The notes: generated by a model from the sequence alone, not told the origin. Shown: positions 11,057 through 21,549, counted from the first letter of the stretch. The stretch: 64,000 nucleotides of DNA from Margaritispora aquatica (GCA_007644065.1 VJWN01000002.1:1017831-1081830); one strand, 5' to 3'. Numbers and translations: made by a program.

Positions 11057-11427
11057 CATTGAAGTAGTGGCGAGATAAAATCGGCCCAACAAGCTTCAGA
11101 TTGCCTAAAAAGATTTCCACGTTTTCTGTCGATTTATTTTATGTCATACACTACTTTTAAGATACAATTCTAATCCTTTAGAAAGTATTACACTATAGGC
11201 TTTGCAGCGCTGGACGTAATTTGCCATAGGCTATTATATTTTAGAGAAAAAGCCGCCAAGACGCTAAAACTCGGGTACGCCGTACGATAGGATATATAAC
11301 TCTCATAATATGAAATCAGCGATTGAAAAAGATTGCTTTCTATATATACTAGTAGACACTGTTACATTCGACTATAGACTGAGACTGAGAAGGGTCAGAT
11401 TAATCTTGTTTAAAAATGGCACCTTGC
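11057..11427. other. Intergenic, methyltransferase 3' region
   Basis: AT-rich sequence between the methyltransferase stop codon and the 5S gene. It probably contains the 3' UTR and poly(A) site of the former. No gene is seen. Confidence 0.5.
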
Positions 11428-11546
11428 ACATACGACCATAGACTGAGGAGAATTGGGCATCCCGTCCGCTCTGCCATACACAAGCCTCAGATCGGTAGAT
11501 TAGTAGTTGGGTGGGTGACCACCAGCGAATACCTACTGTTGTATGT
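11428..11546 (+). rRNA. 5S ribosomal RNA gene
   Basis: The sequence matches the fungal 5S rRNA pattern throughout. It begins ACATACGACCATA, continues with the near-invariant CCCGTCCGCTCT and AAGCC blocks, then TAGTAGTTGGGTGGGTGACC, ACCAGCGAAT and GTTGTATGT at the 3' end. The first six bases (ACATAC) pair with the last six (GTATGT) to form helix I, and CTGAGG near the 5' side pairs with CCTCAG. A run of five T (11546-11550) follows as the RNA polymerase III terminator. The internal control region is intact, so this looks functional. The gene is solitary, as is usual for dispersed 5S genes of filamentous ascomycetes. The start and end are set by helix I and may be off by one or two bases. Confidence 0.95.
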
Positions 11547-11550
11547 TTTT
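11546..11550 (+). terminator. Pol III terminator of the 5S gene
   Basis: A run of five T directly after the 3' strand of helix I is the usual stop signal for RNA polymerase III. A second T5 run follows about seven bases later as a possible backup. Confidence 0.8.
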
Positions 11551-11881
11551 GTATTTTTGCTCCACCAAGATTATGCTTACAAGTGGGCTCGAGATATGAG
11601 CTTCCTATAATACTATACATTTTGTAATCTGCCAACACAAATCAATACGACCTCGAATACCTACTTATAGCCCTGATAATCCAGCAAGTGTACAATACAA
11701 CAAGATAGTTGCAATATCTTTATTTCATTTCCATTTAAATCTCTTTCGTAGCACTTTTGCTTGAGTGAGAGGAGATAGGTAGCTGTCTATCCTAAAAAGG
11801 TTTTATGGTGAGAAGCCCATCAGTATAGCATGAATGAATTGAATTGAATTGTTTGTCAATACATGAAATAGCCTACAGTTC
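11551..11881. other. Intergenic, 5S gene to F-box-like gene
   Basis: AT-rich convergent spacer between the 5S gene and the end of the minus-strand F-box-like gene. Only short frames are present. A short GAATT-based tandem lies near 11834-11850. Confidence 0.4.
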
Positions 11882-13461
11882 CTACCAGTATAAACCACAA
11901 AATAATATCTTGATGATGCGTTGCTGGACATCTAAAATGTCATCATCGAATTCTTCGCAATCGCACTGTTTGAGGAACTCGCAGTCTCCCAAGAAGAGTT
12001 GGGTTGCCACTCTCCTCTGGCCGCGCAACTCCTGGAATCCTCAAAACAGTTCGATGAGGTGCACACCTCACCTTTCCGATACAATACTCACATTTCGCTC
12101 TTGCTTCTTCGTCATCCCATGGACTCGATTTTCCGCTCCAGATAAGTTTTGTCTCATCGTCTTCACTCATCCATCCTCGTCCGCCAGCAAGATAGATATA
12201 CGCCCTCCTGGGCCATGAATCAATCGTGCGATTTTGCCCTTTATTCACGTGTTTTCGGTCCTCGAGTTGTTTGCTGTGATCAAACCGTTTAAAACCATCT
12301 ACCAATTTCCACTCTTCGATTCGCTTGCTGTCCCACATCACATATCCCCAGGCGCGTTGAGAAATCGCTTGAATCCGTAGTGTTGAGCAGTAGAACCATT
12401 CATGCATGCAAGCTCCTGCATGGGCCTCGAACCAAGCATCTTTGGGTCCCGAGTCCTCCTCATCGTAATATGGAGGAAGAATGAATCGCCCACCATCTTC
12501 CACAGTCAGATCGAACAGATCATCCATGTTCAGAAAATCATCGTGATCTACTTCGACAGCTATGCTATTAAAGGAACTGAGGAAACAAATGCCATCTGTC
12601 TTGGGATATAGCGTATAGATCGCTAAATATTTCTCTTCGTATGTTTGGGCTTTGACAATGCTGTAAAGGTCCTCTAGTCCTCGGTTCAAAATATTCTGGA
12701 AGTGAGCTGCGGTAGCATGAGCAAGATATGGCACCTGGTTGTTGCCCCAAACAACATCGTGCTCGACAAATTCATTAAATACTAGAGAATACATGAGCAA
12801 CGAAGCTGTGATATTAAGATTGAAAATCCTTACCACACCCCACAATACTGAAGAAATAGTCATTCAAACAACCTAGTTGGGCAATCTCCCACGGTGAGAA
12901 TGAGCCGAAAAATGCGATGCGCATAGCATCATAGCTCACTAATGGTATTAGTGTCTTAGTAAAGATATTGACGAACATCTGAAATCTGTAAAACGTGCGC
13001 TCAATTCGTCGCAGCTCCGACGTTCTTGCGTTTCTCTTCTCCGTGACAAAGAAATCAGAAGGCACTTGAGCCAACGCCCTGGAAGCGAAGTCTGCTGCAA
13101 AGAATCGAACATATACATGGAACTTGCTCAAAGCAATTGCTTCATCAAAGCTTGGAGTAACTGAAAGCTGCTTCCTCTTGCTTTGAAATTGTCCTTTAAT
13201 TTTAGAAACTGGGTTTGAGTTGGCGTTTCCTTGCACAGCTCCTAGTTTGAGTGTGACAACTGCTTCGGGGAGGACATCTTTCCCAATTTCGTTGTCCAGT
13301 ATCTGTTGTATAACCCATGCTTCGGAATCTTTAAAAGCAAAGTAGAAAGTCGAGCAGGCAAGCACAAATGACGGAAGACTGGTAACTTCGGCAAGAGAAG
13401 CCATGATTGCTTGAAGGATTTCTACTGGAAGCCTTTCCAGTGGTGACTTGCGGACGAGCAT
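11882..13461 (-). CDS. F-box-like protein of unknown target
   Basis: Exon 1 is 12834-13461 and exon 2 continues from 12781 after a 52-nt intron that keeps phase (GC then VFNEF). The N-terminus reads SPLERLPVEILQAIMASL, a typical fungal F-box-like start (LPxEIL). F-box proteins usually act as substrate adaptors of SCF ubiquitin ligases, but the rest of this roughly 520-residue protein has no recognised domain. The body holds SPWDDEEAR and CEYCIGK near the end. Two 3' ends are possible. Exon 2 may read straight through to a stop at 11943 with a basic tail. Alternatively a 40-nt intron (12032-12071, GTGAGG to CCAG) gives a last exon 11882-12031 with an acidic Cys-containing tail (CDCEEFDDD). The latter looks more protein-like, but the intron is unusually short. 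Confidence 0.75.
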
Positions 13462-14039
13462 ACTGACTTATGCGTCTGGATATAGTAGAAACAATCTCAT
13501 ACAGAAGATAGAAGATGGTGACATATAACTAAAAACCACCAACTGCAAACATGAGAAGTCCTGCAGGAATCTCGGGTGGTCTTGACTCAGCTCAGCCTCA
13601 TCAGGCAGCTCCACCGGATCAAGCGAGTGTTTTCACGTGATGTGGTTGATAGAAATCGAATAGCTACAACGCCTGACAAACTTCAATGCGCCATTATCAT
13701 CGTCTGAAAACACAGGAGTATTTATATTGACACAAGTTGATGAGCGGCTTAATCAGTATTGATCTGCTGTTGTCAGATATCAAGTCAGGTAAAAGTGCTG
13801 TAATCGATTTTGGTTTTCCTAATATCTTACAATGCCTACTATTCAACAAAGTGCAATAGCTCAAACTATCTTCTAATCCACTGGGGCCTCTGATGCCTCG
13901 AGGGGTTATTCTCTGCATAGGATCACCCATCCTCTAGCTTCAGACTTGAAGGTCTTTGTGATCCTTATCTTAGACATCACTCGGGTATTCGCTGTACGAA
14001 ACATGCTGCACGAGACATGCGACCAAGTAGGTCATAATC
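13462..14039. other. Upstream region of the F-box-like gene
   Basis: This 0.6 kb should hold the F-box-like promoter and the SDHAF3 3' UTR. A 77-residue minus-strand frame at 13697-13930 has no recognisable content. One E-box is listed separately. Confidence 0.4.
13633..13640. promoter_or_regulatory. TCACGTGA palindrome upstream of the F-box-like gene
   Basis: A perfect eight-base TCACGTGA palindrome lies about 170 bases upstream of the F-box-like start codon. It is the extended binding site of Cbf1-type bHLH factors. The same octamer occurs upstream of SmD1. Its role is inferred from motif and position only. Confidence 0.4.
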
Positions 14040-14713
14040 TCACTTCTCCTTCTCACCTTCACCACTCTCCTCTAGTTGCTGTTTTCGTATCGCTTGCATG
14101 AGTTCGTACATCTGTCCCAACTGTTGATCTATTTCAAAATATCAGCATTGCTTCGTTACCTAACTCTCCGCAAATCCTCATCGCCTGCCTAAAGACTGGT
14201 GGAATCTTCATATCCATTGTGTGATTCATAGTGATATCAGGAGATTTCGGAGCACAGAATCAGATATTCACTGCAGACTTACCACTCATCTTGTCAACCT
14301 TCCCCTTGTCCATGACCTCTCCGATCCACTCCTCACCCTCTAATTTCTGGGCGTACATCTGCCATTCCGTCAAAAAGCCAATCTAGTTCCGCATTAGTCC
14401 AGTTCACCTCCTAAAGCCAATCGCGCCTGATCATATCCCTATTGCCCAAAGCCCATCTACCAAAATCTGCACAAAACACAACGCAACTTACAATATGAAC
14501 CGGATTCTCGACATTCCTATGTGCCCTGAACTCAGATTTGATATACTCGTCACCCAATAACCTCATTGGTCTCGGGAGATGCTTCCTATGCGCCCTCAAC
14601 AGTCGTCTGTACAAAGGTATTGGTGGGAGAAGGGCGAGAGGTGCTGGTCGACCAAGACCTCGTGTAGAGCCGATGGAAGAGGGGCTTGCTAGCCAGCGCG
14701 CTGATACCCTCAT
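14040..14713 (-). CDS. SDHAF3: Succinate dehydrogenase assembly factor 3 (ACN9 family, LYR-type)
   Basis: Three exons (14492-14713, 14283-14382, 14040-14128) encode 136 residues. SDHAF3 acts in the mitochondrial matrix and helps mature the iron-sulfur subunit of succinate dehydrogenase. The protein shows an Arg/Ser-rich N-terminal presequence ([13 protein letters not shown]). The LYR-type core [15 protein letters not shown] follows, then [41 protein letters not shown] and a C-terminal helix [16 protein letters not shown]. All are ACN9-family hallmarks, and the length is typical. Introns of 109 and 154 nt join in phase, the second giving MSDQQLGQ. The start was placed at 14713 because an upstream in-frame ATG would only add a non-conserved stretch lying in the promoter shared with MTQ2. 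Confidence 0.93.
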
Positions 14714-15012
14714 AATTTGTATAGTGATACCGAGAAATTGAAGCTTAGCAAGCGATCTACGAGATAGTGAGAGGGAGAATCGAGAAAGTAGATGACGAGG
14801 TGATGTCACAATGAGCCGAGGAAGGACAGCCTTGCGACAAGGCTGAGATCCTCAATTTTGTGCCCCACTATCTTGATGTTTTCTCTTCTCAAACTCATAT
14901 ACAAGCTGTATATTACACTCATTTACGTTCTCATCCTCTCGCTGTGAGTTGTTTTAAATGTCGAGAGTCAGGATATAAATACCATCAAAAGAGAGCCCGG
15001 AAATCCCAAGAA
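14714..15012. promoter_or_regulatory. Bidirectional promoter, SDHAF3 and MTQ2
   Basis: Two start codons facing away from each other are separated by only 299 bases, so both genes must share this interval for initiation. I see no TATA box that I would trust. Further in-frame ATGs on both sides lie inside the interval but precede non-conserved sequence. Confidence 0.6.
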
Positions 15013-15840
15013 ATGCTACCCACACCTTCAACCTCTCATGTCGACTTTGAGCGAATCTACGAGCCAGCCGAAGACTCATATTTACTGTTAGACACGCTAT
15101 CTTCAGAGTCCGAGAAGGAATTTCTACACAACCATTTTCCTGGATCTGGGTCACCAAAATCTCTTGCAGTTCCAAACTCATCTCAACCAACGACTCAAGC
15201 ATCGTGCTCCCCTCTAGTACTAGAAGTAGGAACCGGCTCTGGAGTCGTGCTTTCATTCGTCCACGCAAATGCGCACACCATATTCGGGCGAAGCGATGTA
15301 CTCACCATAGGCGTGGACGTCAACCTATTCGCTTGCAAAGCGACATCTCAAACCGTCTCCGTTGCCGAGAAATCCTCCTCTCCATCTTCAGAGGGAATGC
15401 AGCATGGCTTCTACCTCGGGAACGTGCTCAGCGATCTTACAACAACTTTGAGACCAGGGCAAGTTGATGTTTTGATCTTCAATCCTCCATATGTGCCCAC
15501 GTCCACTTTGCCGAGCTTGCCAGACCTAAAAGGGAATGGGGAGGCGAAAACTACGTTTGATGAAGATAGTCACCTGTTGGAACTTTCGTATGCGGGAGGT
15601 GCTGATGGGATGGAGACAACCGATCGCTTGCTGGACTCGCTGCCAGATATCCTGAGCCAGAGGGGCTGTGCCTATGTGTTGCTGTGTGCACAGAATAGGC
15701 CGAAGGATGTTGTGGAGAAACTGAGGGCTTGGGAAGGAGGAGAGGGGTGGAAGTGGAGTGCTGAGAATGTTGGGAGTAGTGGAAAGAAAGCAGGGTGGGA
15801 GAAATTGGTTGTCGTTAGAATATGGAGGGAGGGTTTGTGA
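15013..15840 (+). CDS. MTQ2: eRF1 N5-glutamine methyltransferase (HemK2/Mtq2)
   Basis: This intronless gene encodes 275 residues. Mtq2 (HEMK2/N6AMT1) methylates the glutamine of the GGQ loop of release factor eRF1, acting with Trm112. The sequence shows the family opening FERIYEPAEDSYLLLD (13-28). SAM motif I EVGTGSG follows at 71-77, then acidic VDVN near 101, and the catalytic NPPY at 157-160 followed by VPT. The frame is open upstream to an ATG at 14860, but the extra residues are not conserved and overlap the shared promoter, so the start MLPTPSTSHVDFERIYEP at 15013 is preferred. An insertion between motif I and the post-I acidic loop region makes it somewhat longer than yeast Mtq2. Confidence 0.93.
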   Translation: MLPTPSTSHVDFERIYEPAEDSYLLLDTLSSESEKEFLHNHFPGSGSPKSLAVPNSSQPTTQASCSPLVLEVGTGSGVVLSFVHANAHTIFGRSDVLTIGVDVNLFACKATSQTVSVAEKSSSPSSEGMQHGFYLGNVLSDLTTTLRPGQVDVLIFNPPYVPTSTLPSLPDLKGNGEAKTTFDEDSHLLELSYAGGADGMETTDRLLDSLPDILSQRGCAYVLLCAQNRPKDVVEKLRAWEGGEGWKWSAENVGSSGKKAGWEKLVVVRIWREGL

Positions 15841-16255
15841 GATGTGGAGGAGGTTAATGAAGTGTTCAGGTCAAGATGAGATACCCATTTTGTGAGAGAC
15901 AAAGATACAAAGAGATACCCGGTGATTATGCAAAAGAAAGAAGTACAGAAATTCATGTAAACCGTCTTTCATTTGCAATCCGCCTTGGTTTTGAATTTCC
16001 GTGAACGCCAGTATGTGAACCCAAACCAATCGCACATCTCGACATAAATTGATCGGCCATGAACTTAGCCATGATCATGATGCCTTCGTCATCTCATCCA
16101 GATATTTCCTCTGCTTGATGGATGCTTGACACAACACAAACAGATACAAGAGACGTCGTATCATTCCAGACCGCTCTTCGCCGCACCAGAATGGTCCCAA
16201 GCAGACCTGTGCACACTGCTCTGCATCACAGTCTCCACGCTTGCTAGATCCCCAT
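15841..16255. other. Convergent spacer, MTQ2 and SmD1
   Basis: Both neighbours end here, so this 0.4 kb holds two 3' UTRs. A CT-rich tract, the complement of the SmD1 RGG-encoding repeat, begins at its right side. No gene is supported. Confidence 0.5.
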
Positions 16256-16887
16256 CTAGAAACCTCTTCCCCGTCCTCTATCACCACCGCCTCGGCCTCT
16301 GAATCCACCACCACCACGTCCGCCTCCACGTCCACCTCGTGGTCCACCTCTGCCCCTAGCACCACCTCTATCCGCGACCTCCTTGCGTGCCTTGTTCTTT
16401 GGCTTCGGCGCATCATCTATCAATAACGTATCCAAGGGCAGTGAATCTGGTAGGATGTAGTAGCGGATCGTCGAGCCACGGAGATTGATGGTATCCAGCG
16501 AGATGGGGTCGCGACCACGGGCAGTCATCTTGACGGTACGGAGCGCGGTGTTCATTTGTGGCGAGACAGATGTGATGGTACCGTGAATGATGGTGCCTTT
16601 GCTCCAGTTAGCTACTGCTGGATAATAGAGGAGCGGTGGACAAGGTGTTGATATGGTCTGGGGTGGAGGGGTAAGCAGCTAGAGGGGAAGACAAACCATT
16701 CTTCAGCTCAATCGTAACCGTCTCGTTCGCGCATTTCATGAGAAACCTACCCTCACACAAGAATCGTCAGTCTTCCGCTACCATCACACGTCTCGCGATC
16801 GCAGCCTTGGGGAGAAAAGAAGCTCAGCTTATGCTACAGCAATTGCGCCAGCAGGCGTGGGAGACAAGCTTACCTGACGAGCTTCAT
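16256..16887 (-). CDS. SMD1: Small nuclear ribonucleoprotein SmD1
   Basis: Three exons (16874-16887, 16697-16746, 16256-16596) encode 134 residues. SmD1 is part of the heptameric Sm ring on U1, U2, U4 and U5 snRNAs. The protein reads [23 protein letters not shown], then [47 protein letters not shown] (in pieces), and an Arg-Gly tail of about 45 residues ([13 protein letters not shown]). Sm1 and Sm2 motifs are complete, and the RG tail is the expected target of symmetric arginine dimethylation. The first coding exon is only 14 nt and the second 50 nt, giving an early intron-dense layout common in conserved fungal genes. A TCACGTGA site lies about 150 bases upstream. Confidence 0.96.
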
Positions 16888-17288
16888 GTTGAAAGAAGGG
16901 CTTCTGCCAACGCGTTTAGGGGTATGTGGTTTTGGTTTGAGGGCGTGGTGGTCAAGGCGGGGTGAGGTCTTGAGCTGTAGCTTTGGTTGCGACGTGCATT
17001 GGACAACACAAAATATTCGGGATGCACGATTCAGGTGTCACGTGATAAATAATTGACATGCGACCGACGTGATTATGAAGTGATGAAGTAGGAAGACAGT
17101 TGAATGTCTTGATAGAGTTTTTAGGCTCTGTTCTTGTATTGTTTGTTCTTGCCATCAGTGTTCCTCCGCCTAATCATCTAACACAAAAGCACTCGCTCAT
17201 AAAGTCACATATTGGCCCAGCGCATCCTTTCCATCTGCTCTGCAGTAACCAGGGTATATCAATAATAACACTGCTCTCTCACAAACTC
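16888..17288. other. SmD1 upstream region
   Basis: This 0.4 kb between the SmD1 start and the PKR1 stop (same strand) holds the SmD1 promoter and the PKR1 3' UTR. Frames are short and unrecognisable. Confidence 0.5.
17038..17045. promoter_or_regulatory. TCACGTGA palindrome upstream of SmD1
   Basis: This is the same octamer as the one near the F-box-like gene, about 150 bases upstream of the SmD1 ATG. It fits a Cbf1-like bHLH site. Evidence is motif and spacing only. Confidence 0.4.
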
Positions 17289-17765
17289 TCACTTATCCTT
17301 CTCGTTCTCGTTTTCTGACACCCGCTCCCACTCATCCTCCGTGCTAACCTCGCTCTTACTCTGGCTCCCATGGCCTTCCTTCCTGACCTTCAGCTCCCCC
17401 TTGCCCTCTACGACCTCCACCTCATTACTAACCCCTTTGCCAGCTGGCACGCTCAAGCTCTCAACTACAGTCTCCGCCTCCGTCTCGGTATCCTCGTCCT
17501 GTTGCTCCCTCAGCTTCTGCTCCCTTGCGCGATCCTCCTCTGCAAGCTGCGCAGCGCGCACCTCTGCTGCAAACCAGTTGATGCTCCACCATAAACCCGC
17601 AGATAGGAAGCTCAGCGCCACGAAATGGACGGAGTATGTAGCGACGAGGAGGAGTGCGAGCACTACCTGGAGTGCTGCGAAGGTGGCGTTTGTTGCGATG
17701 AGGAGGGTGGGGGTTGGTCCTGGAGTGAAGATGGACATCGCGAGGTCTGTGAAGAAGGCTGCCAT
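17289..17765 (-). CDS. PKR1: V-ATPase assembly factor Pkr1
   Basis: This intronless gene encodes 158 residues. Pkr1 is an ER membrane protein needed for assembly of the V0 sector of the vacuolar proton ATPase. The hallmark N-terminus is present: FFTDLAMSIFTPGPTP, then TLLIATNATFAALQVVL. Two hydrophobic membrane segments follow, one near residues 20-45 and one near 45-68 ending in LWWSINWFAAE. The C-terminal 85 residues are charged, Glu/Lys/Ser-rich and probably cytosolic, longer than the yeast tail but common in filamentous fungi. It follows SmD1 on the same strand at 400 bases and is likely an independent transcript. Confidence 0.93.
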   Translation of the reverse strand: MAAFFTDLAMSIFTPGPTPTLLIATNATFAALQVVLALLLVATYSVHFVALSFLSAGLWWSINWFAAEVRAAQLAEEDRAREQKLREQQDEDTETEAETVVESLSVPAGKGVSNEVEVVEGKGELKVRKEGHGSQSKSEVSTEDEWERVSENENEKDK

Positions 17766-20700
17766 TTTCGCGGTTTGTTCTTCGTGTTCGTAGTAGTGGT
17801 GGTGTTATAGAAATGGAAAGGCTATGCGCAGGTTTCGCGCTCGTGGGAGTCAAGGTGATGGGTTGGAGGGGTGATGTATGCACGAGTAGAGGGGTAGCTT
17901 GGTTGGAATGCTCTAAGAACTGTAACGTTGATACCGCAGCTGATCTTGATCAGATGGGCCGTTTGTTGGATAATAAGCTTGGTTTTAAAGTCGCGGATGT
18001 TCTGGACACCTATTTCGAGTGATCAAATAATGCTGCCTGGTAATGAGGACAGAATTTGTTTGTGTTTTGCAGAGTGATGATGATGTGACGAAGTAGTTGT
18101 TTATCAGCATCACGGCCTGACCACCCCATGTCTTTGTTCTGCCTGATTGCCTCCGAGCGGCCGAGAGAATCGCTTCCCGAGCAAGTGCATGCGACAACGA
18201 AGCACTTTGCGAGTGACGTTGTTTATTTTTAAAGCAATCAAGGAAGCAAGCTCATTTGAGTGTAAGGACTACAGTTATTTCGTCTGACTTTTTATCTTAT
18301 TTAAAAGCAATAACATCCAAAGCTGTTCGATTTCAACCGCTATAAGCTCGGTTAGTCCTGATGCCTCTTTTCTTGATTAAATCACTTAATATCAAGGTAC
18401 TCATTCTGGTTCTAAAGAGTATGTAAAGCACATAGCACATCTGTAGGATTACACCAAGTTTATAGACCCATTTTTAATGCCAGATGTAAGTTCTTTGTTG
18501 TTCATTTCTCCGCATATGCGAAACTTCCCCACGCGATTAGACGAATTTTTGGCAATAACACTTACAACTTTTGCCACAGCTCTTTCTATTGGTGACGATA
18601 CACAATACTTTACTGGTTGGCTATTGTGAGATATATGGAATGCATGATCTCCACGTCCACTTCGTCTGCATCTTGAGAACCTAAATTTTCATTTCCTCTA
18701 TTAAGCAACTGCCTCTCAAGTGAGACAAATTGATATCTAAGCCTTGGATTTGGATCAACCCCGTCAATTCAGAAAGAAAAAAAAGACAAAACATGGCCAG
18801 CTCAAGACTCTGGTTAGTCTCAAATCACTTGCATTTTCCTCGTCTCCTCTGAGTGTCCGTTCTCAGCAAAATTAAAATTTACTTGACGCACTTCCTATGT
18901 TGCCTACACCTATGCAACAAGATTTTCGTCTTCGAGCTTGTGTTTTCTTTGTGTGGATATCATCCCAATTCCGTGTTTTCCATAAAGGAGTCACCACACT
19001 TCGAGGCGGTGTCCGCAAATGTGGAAATATACAACATCCAGCAAGGCCTTATATTCAAGCTTCGCGCTTTTGCAGAACTTCAGTATTAAAGTAAATCATC
19101 AACTTCCACCGGCGTTTTCAGCACGAGGCCATTCTGTTGGATTTGGTCATCGCAAACAGCGTGTAAAGACGTTTCAAAACAGACCATCACACAACTCTTA
19201 TAGCTAATATCACATGCTTTTTTCACATCTCCATCTACCTTTCAAACTACTCTACACTTAATCTTACTTCTGCTGAATTTTGGAAACAAGATGGAATGTT
19301 AGTGATTAAGCTAAAGCTGGGTTTCTGTAAAAGTTAAAATACAAATACTTTTGCAACTTCGTATGCTTACCACCACCATACATAGTAATAACGAGATTTC
19401 TTCGGGATGATACTGCTACTAGATGAGGCAGCGAATACTGCAAGTGACTAAACTGCCTTGGGATAGCGTATCTGCTCTAGAAGTTCAAATGAGATCTCTT
19501 ATATTTGCACTAACAGAGCTGATGAAATGAAAACTTGGAGAATGCGAGATAGTTGACAAAAGCATTTCATATGACAACGATCCCTTTAGGTCTCATTTCC
19601 AAAAACGAATTACAGAATCATCAATCCATACAAGTGCTTTCTTCCAAGATATTAACAAGGAAGGAAACATCGGACCTGTACATTTCGAATTGAGGATCCA
19701 GAAACTACTGCAAAGAATACAACTTTGAGGTCAGAAGTGTTGTTTTTATAACATCTTGATTACAATAAAGATCATCCAGTCTAAAAGTCAACTCTCGCTC
19801 TCAAATCCGAAGGTGGATCTTATAACTCCCAAACTATCGACATTGAGATCGGTGGCTTACTAATCGAATTTCTGGTTTCGGGCATGTTTTCGAAAACGAC
19901 CATGTGTACGTCATGGCAAGTCTTTCATTCCAAACTTATACATGTATACGAAATGGTGTTAACGAGGCATGACTACCAACAACAATAGAGACAAACACAA
20001 AGCTATATCCTGAAGATCGGGCCTATGTTTCCGATGAAGACATTTTTAGAAAGAAAAACGTTAATAGATCCTATCAGTATTATTGACCTTCCGAGGAGAT
20101 TGATATGACATTATCCGCCTGGGTTATGCTTTCACTTGACAAGAATTGACATTAAGCCCTTGCTGTCATCACGATCACCAAGTATTTCCTCATTAATTCG
20201 AGAGCTCAAATCAACTCTCATTCATATGAATCTTCGTCTTCGGGTTTAATGCCACTACACTATTACCAAAGGGTCTAAAAATTAAGGTGAGTAAACCAAG
20301 GACATACCTTCCCTCACTTAATTTCCCTTCAAACCTGCCCATCAAGCATTACCACGGGTCGTGGTTGCGAAGAGCTCTTTGTAGCTTGTAGAACCACATT
20401 TGCGGAAGTAATATATATACTTGTATGAGGGTAAGTTTGGTTATGTAGGATTTTCCAACCAAGCCACTATCAGCAACAATTCGCGTTTGGGGCATCGCTT
20501 CCTCGCTTTCAACATAGGCTCGATCTCATGTCTGTTGAAATGAGGAGATTGAAGTCGAGATGCGAAAGAAATCGAAATTATATAGCAAACTAACTCGATG
20601 GCTATAGACCATCATATCTGATATATAAGAAGAGCACGCGAACAAGTGGTTTTACTTAACTACCATGCTGAATTATAAGAAATCTCTCAGGAGAAACAGA

Positions 20701-20976
20701 ATACTCACTAGTTAAGTTAAGTACGTCTTAAGATAGTTTTAATGTATGGAAAACATAATGTAATAGATCCTACGGACCCCGGTTTGTCTTTGGCTCAATT
20801 GAATCATATATAATCAATATCGGACCCAAAGTATCGAAATTAACACAATTGACAGCAACAAACAAGTTCAAGTACCTTCACTGTCAACCAGCTCACTATC
20901 ACTACCACCAACATCTCATCAATTCCAAAGCAAATCCCGATCCTCCAATTAGGTATCTACAACAAAGGATGGACTT
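17766..20976. other. Gene-poor stretch, left part
   Basis: Over 3 kb separate PKR1 from the next weak candidate. Between about 19.2 and 20.97 kb I find no frame of 60 codons in any of the six frames, which is unusual for this window. The sequence is AT-rich, without an obvious tandem array, transposon ORF or tRNA. It could hold a long non-coding RNA, long UTRs, a decayed gene or a structural region. Confidence 0.5.
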
Positions 20977-20995
20977 TTAGGACATACCAACATCT

Positions 20996-21549
20996 TTAAT
21001 ACAACCCAAAGGATGTAACAAAGATAACATACGTCGTCGTGCTACTACACCTAAGTCGCTCCCGTACCATTGAATAAGCGATCCATAAAAGATACATCGA
21101 AGTGAAATGTTCAGCACGGGCCCTATATAGATCATTGTAAGTCTTGGATTCACCCCCATACATCATCGCATCGATGGATTCAGTGATAACTGTAGCGAAA
21201 TCTGAAAGTGAAGCAGTAAAAGCAGCTCCCAAACTCCCAAACACCACAAGCTCTCACCATCAAGCTTGCTCAACATGCACAACCCAGTAAATAATTCATC
21301 TTTCTCCAGAAAATCAGATATAAATAAATACCTTCTGGACAGTTCAGTCCACCAACGGATCACGCTCGAAAGAGATATCAAGAGATGGATTTTCCAAATT
21401 TGCGGAATCATGTGAATCTCCCAGCCTCTTGAACCGCATCATCAACCGGCAAGTTTGATGTGCTTCTGAAGGCTACCTTACCTAGAGACCGTGTTAACAG
21501 CTCAATGAGTGGTATTATGAGGAAGAACTTGCCTACCTTAGCCATGGAT
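20996..21549 (-). CDS. Weak candidate small gene, structure unresolved
   Basis: Two frames look mildly protein-like. One is MAKVGKFFLIIPLIELLTRSLG, starting at an ATG near 21545 and resembling a signal or membrane segment (45 codons to its stop). The other is the region 20996-21247 with GSLGAAFTASLSDFATVI and SKTYNDLYRARAEHF. Several donors and acceptors lie between them (for example CTAG-GTAAGG near 21480 and AAG-GTATTT near 21331). I could not find one joining that keeps phase without a stop. No homologue is recognised. It may be a small secreted-protein gene, a non-coding transcript or a remnant. Confidence 0.15.

Noticed and set aside
11416..11610. 64-codon plus-strand ORF and 88-codon minus-strand ORF (11372-11638)
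   Set aside because: Both overlap the 5S rRNA gene, which explains the sequence.
14860..15012. N-terminal extension of MTQ2 from the ATG at 14860
   Set aside because: Lies in the promoter shared with SDHAF3 and is not like the family N-terminus, which starts near MLPTPSTSHV.
16075..16426. 113-codon minus-strand and 61-codon plus-strand ORFs over the SmD1 tail
   Set aside because: Alternative readings of the RGG-encoding repeat (poly Ser/Thr or Glu/Val); SmD1 fits the family.
18320..18350. tRNA-like B-box (GTTCGATTTC) followed by TAAGCTCGGTTAG
   Set aside because: Wrong order of A and B boxes and no cloverleaf could be drawn.
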